DNA of 64,000 bases from Piromyces finnis (lineage: Eukaryota; Neocallimastigomycota; Neocallimastigomycetes; Neocallimastigales; Neocallimastigaceae), in NCBI GenBank assembly GCA_002104945.1, contig MCFH01000002.1, forward strand, positions 1,517,001 to 1,581,000. Reading direction: 5' to 3'. A program made the translations under genes and the position numbers. Under the pieces are notes generated by a model. It was not told where the DNA came from. It made no database searches and saw only the letters and a list, made by a program, of their open reading frames with translations. This document shows positions 12,838 through 22,290 of the stretch, in pieces. The number at the start of each line of letters is the position of its first letter. The first letter of the stretch is position 1.

Positions 12838-15800
12838 ATGCAATCTTTACTTACTAGAAATATTACAGCACCAAGTGCTTTAAAAAATTCATTATCTTTA
12901 TTTTCAAAACAATCTTTACTTAATGTTAAAAATTCAATAATTCAAAAAAATTCACTCAGTTTAAAAACAAATACTGTTCCATTAAATCAAAAAACTCTCT
13001 CTTCATATAAACCAAATGAAAAGAGAAATTATGCTTCATTTTCTAAAAATGTACCAAAGCCACAAAAGAAGACTTCAAAGCAACCACCATTAAAGAAAGT
13101 TTTAATTGTTGGTTCTGGTGGTCTTTCTATTGGACAAGCCGGTGAATTTGATTATTCTGGTTCCCAAGCAATTAAAGCTTTAAAAGAAGAAAATATCAAA
13201 ACTGTTCTTGTTAATCCAAATATTGCCACAATCCAAACTGGTAAAGGTTTAGCCGATACCGTTTATTTCTTACCAATTAATCCAGAATATTTAGAATACA
13301 TCATTCAAAAGGAACGTCCAGATGGTATTCTTTTAACCTTTGGTGGTCAATCTGCTCTTAATTGTGGTATTCAATTAGATGAAAAGGGTGTTTTAAAGAA
13401 GTACAATGTTAGAATTTTAGGTACCCCAATTCATACATTACAATTATCTGAAGATCGTGATTTATTTGCCAATGCTTTAAGAGAAATTGGTATTCCAGTT
13501 GCTACTTCTACTGCTGTAGAAACTGTTGAAGATGCCGTTAGTGCTGCTAAAAAAATTGGTTTCCCAGTAATTGTCCGTTCTGCTTATGCTCTTGGTGGTT
13601 TAGGTTCTGGTTTTGCTAACAATGAAGCAGAATTACGTCATTTATCCACAAAGTCTTTATCTCTTGCTCCACAAATTTTAGTTGAAAAATCAATGAAGGG
13701 TTGGAAGGAAGTTGAATATGAAGTTGTTAGAGATGCCGAAAACAACTGTATCACTGTTTGTAACATGGAAAACTTTGATCCACTTGGTGTTCATACTGGT
13801 GATAGTATAGTTGTTGCCCCAAGTCAAACTTTAACTGATGAAGAATATCACATGTTAAGATCTGCTGCTATTAAAATTATTAGACATTTAGGTGTTGTTG
13901 GTGAATGTAACGTTCAATACGCTTTAAACCCAGAAAGTCTTGAATATGCTGTTATTGAAGTTAATGCAAGACTTTCTCGTAGTTCTGCTCTTGCATCCAA
14001 GGCTACTGGTTATCCACTTGCTTTTGTCGCCGCCAAGATTGCTCTTGGTCATACTCTTCCAGAATTAAAGAATAGTGTAACTAAGACTACTACTGCTTGT
14101 TTTGAACCATCTCTTGATTACATTGTCACCAAGATTCCACGTTGGGATCTTTCAAAATTCCACAATGTAAGTCGTGATATTGGTAGTTGTATGAAGAGTG
14201 TCGGTGAAGTTATGGCTATTGGTAGAACTTTTGAAGAATCATTACAAAAAGCTGTACGTCAAGTTGACCCAGCTTTTGGTGGTTATGAGCCAATGGCTAT
14301 GGATAATCTTGATGATGTTTTAATGGATCCAACTGATAGTAGATTATTTGCTGTTGCTGAAGCTATGTTCAATCAAAATTATAGTATTGATAAAATTCAT
14401 GATTTAACTAAGATTGATAAGTGGTTCCTTTACAAATTAGAAAATATTATGGAAATTCAAAAAGAATTAACAAAGTACAATGGTCCAATGAATGTTGAAG
14501 AAAAAATTAGTGTTCCAGAAGATGTCCACATTCCACCAACTGTTTTAACTGATTACAAATTAGAAACTTCTACTATTCCAGTTGAATTATTAGAAAGAGC
14601 CAAAAAGGCTGGTTTTTCTGATGATCAAATTGCTAAAGCTACTAATTCTACTGAATTAGCTATTCGTGAATTAAGAAAGTTCCATAACATTACTCCATTT
14701 GTTAAAAGAATTGATACTTTAGCTGCTGAATTCCCAGCTGCTACTAATTACTTGTATACTACATATAATGCTTCTTCTGACGATTTAACATTTGATGATC
14801 ACGGTATTATGGTTTTAGGTTCTGGTGTTTACCGTATTGGTTCTTCTGTTGAATTCGATTGGTGTGGTGTCAGTTGCAGTCGTGCATTACGTGATTTAGG
14901 TTACAAGACTATTATGATTAACTACAACCCAGAAACTGTTTCTACTGATTTTGATGAATGTGATCGTTTATACTTTGAAGAATTAAACTTTGAACGTGTA
15001 ATGGATATTTATGAAAAAGAACAATCAAGAGGTATTGTTGTTAGTGTTGGTGGTCAACTTCCACAAAATATTGCATTAAAGATGTGGAACCGTGGAGTTC
15101 GTGTTCTTGGTACTAGCCCAGTCAATCTTGATCGTGCTGAAGATCGTGAAAAGTTCTCTAAAGCTATGGATACAATTGGTATTGATCAACCAGCATGGAG
15201 AGAATTAAAGAGCACTGCTGAAGCTCACGAATTTGCTGATACTGTTGGTTATCCAGTACTTGTAAGACCATCTTATGTTCTTTCTGGTGCTGCTATGAAT
15301 GTTGCTTACAATAAGAAGGATCTTGATGACTATCTTTCTCTTGCTTCCACTATTTCTAATGAACACCCAGTTGTTATGTCTAAGTTTATTCAAAATGCTC
15401 AAGAAATTGATGTTGATGCTGTTGCTAATAATGGAGAATTATGTGTATATGCTGTTAGTCAACATATTGAAAATGCTGGTGTCCATTCTGGTGATGCTAG
15501 TATGGTTCTTCCACCAGAAATTGTTTCTGAAGAAGAATACAATAATGCTAAACATAATAAACTTGGTATGAAGCCATTAACTGAAAGAATTGTTAAAGAC
15601 TGTAGAGCTTTAGCCGTAAAGGTTGCTAAGGAATTCCAAATTTCTGGTCCATTCAACATGCAATTAATTAAACGTGATTTAGAAGAAGATGGTAAATATG
15701 AACTTAAGGTTATTGAATGTAATCTTCGTTCCTCTCGTTCCTTCCCATTCGTTTCTAAAGTTTTAGATACTAACTTCATTGACATTGCCACTCGTGTTTT

Positions 15801-16494
15801 AGTTCAACACCCATCATTAAAAGAATTAATTCCAAAAGAAGATCCAATGTTAGTTAAGCGTCCATACAAGGCTATTAAGGTTCCAGTTTTCAGTTGGACT
15901 CGTTTAGCTGGTGCTGATCCAATGCTTTCTGTTGAAATGTCTAGTACAGGTGAAGTTGCTTGTTTCGGTCGTGATGTTCATGAAGCATACTTTACCTCTA
16001 CCTACAGTAACCATAACAACTTCAAAAGTCTTCCAATTCCAGCCAATTCAGGTATTTTAATTGCTCGTGATCGTTTAACTGACAATCAAGAATTTAAATA
16101 TATTGCAAAGAAGCTTGTAGAACAAAATTATAAGATTTACGTTGATACCAAGGAATCTCAAGATATTTTAGCAAAAGAAAAAATAAATTCTAAGATTTTC
16201 ATTGATGGAAACTTATCAGAAAAATTACAAGATCGTCGTTTCTGTAAACAAAAGTTTGAAGATGAAGATGTTCAAATGGTTGTCTCTTTAGCTCGTGTTC
16301 GTCCTGGTAGATTAGATGACAAGGATTATTTAATTCGTCGTGTTACTGTTGATCTTGGTGTTGGTATTATTAACGATTCTAAGGACGCTATTCTTTTCGT
16401 AGAAGCCTTAGAAAAGTACAATAATGGTGAATACAAGAAGCAACATGCTACTGTTGATTGGGAAGATTGGATTAGTAAAGCCAAGAAGAATTAG
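12838..16494 (+). CDS. CPA2: Carbamoyl-phosphate synthase large subunit, arginine type, with organelle presequence
   Basis: Makes carbamoyl phosphate from bicarbonate, ATP and ammonia that a separate glutaminase subunit supplies. It feeds arginine synthesis. A single exon of 1218 codons. Residues 1-87 are rich in Ser, Asn, Lys and Arg with almost no acidic residues, and include RNYASFSKN: a typical mitochondrial-type presequence. The enzyme starts at about residue 88 (KVLIVGSGGLSIGQAGEFDYSG). The first ATP-grasp half is at about 203-400 (SEDRDLFANAL; RSAYALGGLGSGF), then an oligomerisation region. The second half starts at about 650 (MVLGSGVYRIGSSVEFDWCG), with its ATP-grasp at about 765-960. 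An MGS-like C-terminal domain lies at about 1060-1190. It is not fused to aspartate carbamoyltransferase or a glutaminase, which is why I choose the arginine-specific form. Codon use is strongly biased to A/T-ending codons, suggesting good expression. Open frames on the other strand here are shadows. Confidence 0.95.
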   Translation: MQSLLTRNITAPSALKNSLSLFSKQSLLNVKNSIIQKNSLSLKTNTVPLNQKTLSSYKPNEKRNYASFSKNVPKPQKKTSKQPPLKKVLIVGSGGLSIGQAGEFDYSGSQAIKALKEENIKTVLVNPNIATIQTGKGLADTVYFLPINPEYLEYIIQKERPDGILLTFGGQSALNCGIQLDEKGVLKKYNVRILGTPIHTLQLSEDRDLFANALREIGIPVATSTAVETVEDAVSAAKKIGFPVIVRSAYALGGLGSGFANNEAELRHLSTKSLSLAPQILVEKSMKGWKEVEYEVVRDAENNCITVCNMENFDPLGVHTGDSIVVAPSQTLTDEEYHMLRSAAIKIIRHLGVVGECNVQYALNPESLEYAVIEVNARLSRSSALASKATGYPLAFVAAKIALGHTLPELKNSVTKTTTACFEPSLDYIVTKIPRWDLSKFHNVSRDIGSCMKSVGEVMAIGRTFEESLQKAVRQVDPAFGGYEPMAMDNLDDVLMDPTDSRLFAVAEAMFNQNYSIDKIHDLTKIDKWFLYKLENIMEIQKELTKYNGPMNVEEKISVPEDVHIPPTVLTDYKLETSTIPVELLERAKKAGFSDDQIAKATNSTELAIRELRKFHNITPFVKRIDTLAAEFPAATNYLYTTYNASSDDLTFDDHGIMVLGSGVYRIGSSVEFDWCGVSCSRALRDLGYKTIMINYNPETVSTDFDECDRLYFEELNFERVMDIYEKEQSRGIVVSVGGQLPQNIALKMWNRGVRVLGTSPVNLDRAEDREKFSKAMDTIGIDQPAWRELKSTAEAHEFADTVGYPVLVRPSYVLSGAAMNVAYNKKDLDDYLSLASTISNEHPVVMSKFIQNAQEIDVDAVANNGELCVYAVSQHIENAGVHSGDASMVLPPEIVSEEEYNNAKHNKLGMKPLTERIVKDCRALAVKVAKEFQISGPFNMQLIKRDLEEDGKYELKVIECNLRSSRSFPFVSKVLDTNFIDIATRVLVQHPSLKELIPKEDPMLVKRPYKAIKVPVFSWTRLAGADPMLSVEMSSTGEVACFGRDVHEAYFTSTYSNHNNFKSLPIPANSGILIARDRLTDNQEFKYIAKKLVEQNYKIYVDTKESQDILAKEKINSKIFIDGNLSEKLQDRRFCKQKFEDEDVQMVVSLARVRPGRLDDKDYLIRRVTVDLGVGIINDSKDAILFVEALEKYNNGEYKKQHATVDWEDWISKAKKN

Positions 16495-17027
16495 ATTAAA
16501 TAATAATACATAAATTTTAGATTCGTTTTTATTTTTCTTCTTATTTTCTTATTTACATAAATTATTATAAACAATATTAAATATAAAGCCAAAAAAAAAA
16601 AAAAAAAGAAAACATTAAATTAATTTAGTTTACACATTATTTAAAATATATTTTTATAAAAATAAAACCTTTTTTTATTTGTAGATTGATTATAGAAATT
16701 AATCAATTTAAAAACGAAAGAAAAAATAATTATTAGTATTTAAATAAACTATAAATATATAGAGATTAAAATTAATAATAATAATAAAAATAAATTAATA
16801 ATTGTAATATTTTTATTTCAATAAAACATATAAAATATATAATTAAAAAATATAAATATTAAATTGTTGGAATTTTTCAATACCATTAAAGTGCATAGTT
16901 TTATATTTTTATATTTATATACCAGAAAATATTTGAAAATTTTCTTTGAAAAAAAGTTTTTTTCATAATAATCATGGTTATTTTATAGTAAATCAAATTA
17001 AATCGGAAAGTATCTCCATATTTGATA
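16495..17027. other. AT-rich intergenic region, carbamoyl-phosphate synthase 3' side
   Basis: Holds the 3' UTR of the preceding gene and A/T-rich DNA with an A run at about 16591-16606. No gene seen. It ends where LINE-derived sequence begins. Confidence 0.55.
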
Positions 17028-17105
17028 GTTACTGCGGAACTTGAAAATAATCAGGTAAATATTAATGTGTATGTGTATGATTATTCTAGTGTGTGCAATA
17101 AAATA
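17028..17105 (+). repeat. Scrambled LINE C-terminal fragments
   Basis: Two short pieces match the 3' part of the LINE ORF but in reversed order. A piece like GGTAACCGCGGAACTT comes first, then one like TATTAATGTGTATGATTATT, which in intact copies lies upstream of the former. They abut the RT-containing copy at 17106. Confidence 0.65.
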
Positions 17106-19042
17106 TATATTTGGCCTTTTTAGATCTCAGGAAAGCATACGATTCAGTCCCAATCGGTAATATTCTCCATAAATTAGATTGTTTAGGAATCCGAGGTAAG
17201 AGTTTACAATTTATCAAAAATTTATATTTAACATCTAAGGCTAATGTCAAATTAGATGAACAATTCTCGAAATCTTTTGATGTGAAGAAAGGAGTCCGTC
17301 AAGGATGCCCTCTTTCTCCTATTCTCTTTAATCTCTTTATTAATGATATATTTAAAGAGTGCGAAGATCTAGGAGTCAGTTTAGGTGACACTCGATGCTG
17401 TGGTGGACTTTTTGCAGATGATATAGTTATTTGTGCTCCAACAAAAGGATGCTTAAAAAAGATGTTTAGAAGTGTTAATGAATGGGCATTGTATAATGAA
17501 ATGGAATTTGGTATCCAGAAATGTTCAACGATGGTGATTCGTCCTGAATCAATAGAAAATCAGAACAAGAGAGATCCAACATTTTACTTAGCAGGACAAC
17601 CCATTCCAACTACTGATTGCTATACTTATCTTGGTGTTCCATTTGATAAGAATCTGTCCCTTAAACCAGTTATTAAAGCTCTTAATAACAAAGTTTTGAA
17701 AGGACTTTTTTCAGTCAGTAAATTCTTAAGAAATCCTAATATTCCTATTCCTTTCAAAAAGCTAGTACTTAACTCACAAGTAATCAGCAGAGTTTCATAC
17801 TTTGCACCATTACTTGGATCCAACAAAGCTAGGTCTAGGATTGCTCAGAAGCATGTTAACAAAGGAATACGATGGGTTGCCGGAGTTCATAAAGCTGTAT
17901 CGTTTATATCTTTATACTCTATCTCAAAAGATTTGAATATTCCTCCATTGTCAGCCAAATGTGCGTTAGCTCAGGTTAGATGTTTTAACAAATAGAAAAA
18001 CTCAAATTGTATTATCTCACACCTTGTCAATTACATTCCTAAATTTAGAAAATACACGTGGTGCAAATCAAGTAGGACACTTGATAAAAAACTAAAGAAA
18101 CATGGAGATGTTAAAGCAGTTAAAAACTTTTATTGGAAAGATCTCAAAGGGAATTCAATCAAAGCGCAATATTATGATGATAATAAATTTATTGAAACTA
18201 AATATTTTATTAAATTATGTTATGAGTACCCAGAGTTTGCCTATGGCTTCTGCTGGCTATTGAAAGCAAGAAGCGGATATAAGTTGGATGCTAGAGTTGC
18301 CAAAGCTGCTAAATTTGTTGATCCAGTTTGTCCTAACTACTGTCCATGTTGCAAGTGTGGTGTTCAAAGTATTAAACATTGGTTATTAGATTGTCCAACA
18401 TTTAGAGATATCCGTATTAAACATTATGATTCCATAGTCCAGCTATTAAATTTTTTCAGTCAACGTAATTCCAATAGTCCTATCAATAATAATTACAATG
18501 GTTATAGTAACAATAGTACTAATAACAATAATAGTAGTAGAAATAATAATATTAGTAATAATAACAATAATAGTAATAGTAATAATAGAAATAGTAATAA
18601 TAACAATAGTAGTAATAGAAATAATAATATTAGTAATGATAGCAATAGTGATGATAATAATTCTAATTTAGATAGTAATTTAGTTAATGATAGTAATAGT
18701 TCTAATAATCCGGTGAATATTAATGTGTATGATTATTCTAGTGTGTGCAGTAAAATATTTAAATTCCTTCTTGGGGGAAGAAGTTTTAACAATATTAATT
18801 ACAATTCAAGGGAATGGAAAGAATTTTGTAAGCGTCAGATTCAATCTGGTACTAACGAAGGAACACCATTCTTGACGGTAACCGCGGAACTTCTAACCAA
18901 AATCATGCCTTTTGCTATTGGCCAGCAATGGTCAATGTTCAAAAGGTTTGAAGCAACATCCAAGAGCGTCAATGCTGAAGAAACAGTAAGACAGGCCAGG
19001 AGGGCCAGCGCAACCAATGGAGATCATAATTTTGTCCCATGA
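17106..19042 (+). pseudogene. LINE polyprotein remnant (reverse transcriptase and C-terminal zinc-finger region)
   Basis: In-frame remnant of the LINE ORF. The RT part has FLDLRKAYDSVPIG, GVRQGCPLSPILFNLFIN and GLFADDIVIC (active-site FADD). A premature TAG at 17993-17995 replaces a Trp codon (TGG in the intact copy); the same frame stays open afterwards to the normal TGA at 19040. The C-terminal part has the zinc-binding run CPNYCPCCKCG..H..C and a variable Asn/Ser-rich stretch. The RT motif keeps the canonical CPLSP, which the intact copy has lost. The broken frame and missing start make it non-functional on its own. Confidence 0.88.
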
Positions 19043-19312
19043 TAAAATTTTGATTTTTGGCTCGGTGTCCCATTGGAAGTCAAATACAATTATTATACTT
19101 TAGTATGATAGTGGCTTTCTTACTTTAATTAAAATTACTAGAATACATTATACCCAATTTTTATTCATTTGTGTTTATTTAAACATATTTTTTTTTATTT
19201 TTATTTTTATTTTTAATTTTTTTATTACATGTATTATAATTTTAATTAAATTAATAATAAAGTTTAAAATATTTGATGCCGTTAAAAAAAAAAAATAAAA
19301 AAAAAAAAAAAA
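17106..19312 (+). mobile_element. 5'-truncated LINE copy (RT, C-terminal domain, 3' UTR, poly-A)
   Basis: Non-LTR retrotransposon copy of the same family as the element at 58809-64000, nearly identical over most of its length. It starts inside the reverse transcriptase at TTGGCCTTTTTAGATCTC, continues through the RT and C-terminal region, then the shared 3' UTR (19043-19283, ending TTTGATGCCGTT) and an A-rich tail (19284-19312, with one T). Everything upstream of the RT is missing. The tail is followed at once by another LINE fragment. Confidence 0.93.
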
Positions 19313-19445
19313 TGCAATAAAATATTTAAATTCCTTCTTGGGGGAAAAAGTTTTAACAATATCAATTATAATTCAAGGGAATGAAAAGAACTTTGCAAGT
19401 GTCAGATTCAATCGGGCATTTACGAAGAAACACCACTTTTGACGG
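19313..19445 (+). mobile_element. Short LINE C-terminal fragment joined to the preceding poly-A
   Basis: Matches the C-terminal coding end of the LINE ORF, from TGCAATAAAATATTTAAATT to about ACTTTTGACGG, with decay. It begins exactly where the poly-A of the previous copy stops and ends exactly where the 5' leader of the next copy begins. No non-LINE DNA intervenes. Confidence 0.8.
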
Positions 19446-22290
19446 ATCCCCTTGGGAGCATGCCTTCATTTATTTAATAAATAAAGTTTCTCAAGGGGCT
19501 TTACTCATTCTCATGGTACTGAGAAAGTAGAAATAAACCCAAGTATTGCCCAATGGATGCTTGGTTAGTCTTTATAGGGAAAAATAAAAGGACTAAACTC
19601 ATGGTACTGAGCGATTAAAAAAATTTGTTCATCGAATTTAAGTATTAGATGGATAAGTTGAATGTTTGATATTTAGGGTAAGTTTGTATCATATTTAATT
19701 AGAAGAGTAATACATTTTGTTGCTGTATTTTTTCTTTTATTCATGTATTCATGCGGTATTACTCTTCTCTTGTAAGAATCCAATGTAGTCAACTTTAGCA
19801 TTTGCATTGTATTTTTATATTCATGTAGTTATTGTTTAATTGTTTTCTGTAAGAGATTGATTTACTTTACATCATGTAATAATACTATTTACAATCTTTC
19901 TGGTGTTAACTTTCAATTTTGTTTTAAAATTTTACCCATTTAAATATTTAATGGAAAGTAAAGTCAAATAATTTTTGTGTAAAAAAGCAAATTAAATTTA
20001 CTAACAATAAAACCTAGAATTAAAAAGAAAATTTATAACAAGAATTTCAAAAGAACCTTTAATCAAAGCATTGAAACAATTTTTTGTACTATAGAGATGA
20101 AGATTTTTTTCCCATATACATTACATTTATAATTTTTTATCAGTATTTATTTTATATTCAATTTATTTTTAATTAGAATTAATTATCATGTCAGTCCTTT
20201 ATATTAAAGATAAGAGATATCAGACGTGGAACCCGCTCTTATGGTATCCCCTTAAATGATTGTATTAGCTCCTTTTTTATCCGTGGTATTTGATCATGAT
20301 CAGTTAGTATGCTATGTAAAAAACTCTGAAGGATAAATTTAATTCAATTATTAGTGTTAAATATTTTAAGAATTTCAACCTCGACATTCAACAATTAATT
20401 CTAATAGTTCTATCAACTCTGATAACAGTTCAATAGTTGATAGTTCTTCAGTTATACAGCTTTCTAATAATAGTTCAACTAATTTTTCTGACACATCATC
20501 CATTAATAATGATGACTTTAATAGCAACAAGCCCGATAACTTTTCTTTTTGTCTTAGTTGGAACATCAATGGGTGAAATTACAAAAAGAGAGATAGTATT
20601 AGTTATTTCACGGATATTTTCAAACTATTACTTTTATATTTTCAAGAAACTTGTAATGATTCTGGATCGAATACAGAGTATTCTTGTCGTATTACTTTAT
20701 GAAACTATAGACATATAGACACTTTTTCAAGAAAGCTGATGAATCAGTTCCGGGAATGAGAGGTTTATATTTAGGTATTCACAATTCGTGTCAAGCCTCA
20801 CTTGAAAACTTCTTTGGAAAGTATATTATTTCTATTTATACTTTTAGTCTTTGGAATAGATTCAAATGCTCCATTGGAAATGTTTATATGCTTCATAGTC
20901 ATCACAACATCTATGTTGATCATGTAAAAGTTAGAAGTTCGCTTGTGGTTACAAACTCACTCATCCCATCTATCGATTCTTGTTGGTGATTTTAATATGT
21001 CTAAAGTAAAATTATCCAACTGGTTATCAACTAATGGATTAGGAAATTGGGAAATTCTTCCGCTTAGAGGGTCTACTATCTCTTGGACTCGAGGTGATCA
21101 ATCATCCGACATTGGCCATACTCTTGTTAATTCGAAGACGAAAGATCTTAACTCAGGATTATTTATAGATGATTTTTATCATCTATAAATGACCCAACAA
21201 AGCTAGGTCTATAATTGCTCAGAAGCATATTAACAAAGGAAATTCAATCAAAGCTCAATACTCTGACGATAATAAAGATTTTATTAAATTATGTTATGAG
21301 TACCCAGAGTTTGCCTATGGTTTCCACTGACTATTGAAAGCGAGAAGCGGATACAAGCTGGATGCTAGAGTTGTAAAATCTGCTAAATTTGTTGATCTAG
21401 TTTGTCCTAACTACTGTTCATGTTGAAAGAGTGGAGATCAAAGTATTAAGTATTGATTATTAGATTGCCCAACATTTAGAGATATCCGTATTAAACATTA
21501 AAATTCCAACTATTAAATTTTTATAGTCAACGTAATTCCAACAGTCCTATCAATAATAATGAAAATGTTAATATCAGTAGAGATAGCAATAATAATAATA
21601 GTAATAGTAACATTAATAATAATAATAATAGTAGTAGTAGTAGCAGTAGTAGTAGTAATAATAATAATAATAATAATAATAATAGTAGTAGTAGTAATAG
21701 CAATAGTGAAGATAATAATTCTAATTTAGATAATTATTTAGTTAATAATAGTAATAGTTCTAATAATCTGGCGAATCTTAATGAGTATGGTTATCCTAGT
21801 GTTTGCAATAAAATATTTAAATTCCTTCTTAGGGGAAGAAGTTTTAATAATATCAATTACAACTCAAGATAATGGAAAGTACTTTACAAGTGTCAGATTC
21901 AATCGGGCACTTACGAAGGAACACCGTTCTTGACGGTAACAACGGAACTTTTAACAAAAATCATGCCTTTTGTAATTGGCCAGAAACGGTCAGTGTTGAA
22001 AAGGTTTGAAGCAACATCCAAGAGCGTCAATGCTGAAGAAACAGTAAGACAGGCCAGGAGGGCCAGCGCAACCAATGAATATTATAATTTTGTTCCATGA
22101 CAAAATTTTGATCTTTAAGACCAATTACTATACTCTAATATAATTTTGACCTTCCTATATTAATTAAAATTACTAGAATACATTATACTCTTTTTATTTT
22201 ATTCATTTTAAATTTTTATTTTTTAATTTTAAATGACATATTATAATTTTATTAAACTATTAAAATAAAGGTTTTAAACAAATTGCTGCC
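19446..22290 (+). mobile_element. Decayed LINE copy with 5' leader and internal deletions
   Basis: Carries the LINE leader (about 19446-20189), including text shared with the leader of the minus-strand copy (ATTCATGTAG near 19818; AAGAGATTGATT near 19851). The start ATG is at 20188 in the context TTATCATGTCAGTCCTT. The ORF is then broken by frameshifts and deletions. The Gln-rich N-terminal part is mostly missing and the endonuclease part (about 20400-21180) is recognisable. At about 21185 the sequence jumps to the C-terminal region, removing the RT. A long AAT/AGT run (21580-21720) and the 3' UTR follow, ending near 22290 without poly-A. It is dead, but useful because it preserves the family's 5' end. 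Confidence 0.88.
19448..19498 (+). promoter_or_regulatory. Hairpin at the 5' end of the LINE leader
   Basis: Inverted repeat with outer arms CCCCTTG and CAAGGGG and an inner arm pair TTTATTTA / TAAATAAA. A second copy of this head lies at 37676-37730 with a similar fold (CCCTT / AAGGG and CATTTATT / AATAAATG), differing in ways that keep pairing. Further downstream are CTCATGGTACTGAG motifs and a TTAGTCTTTAT / ATAAAAGGACTAA stem at about 19566-19596. The function is not known; a structured RNA leader is an inference. Confidence 0.55.

Noticed and set aside
15205-15791. Antisense and +2 frames inside the carbamoyl-phosphate synthase gene
   Set aside because: Shadows of a strongly supported single-exon gene.
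19510-19620. Hammerhead ribozyme core in the LINE leader
   Set aside because: CTGAGAAAGTAGAAA looks similar, but the required CTGANGA core is not present.
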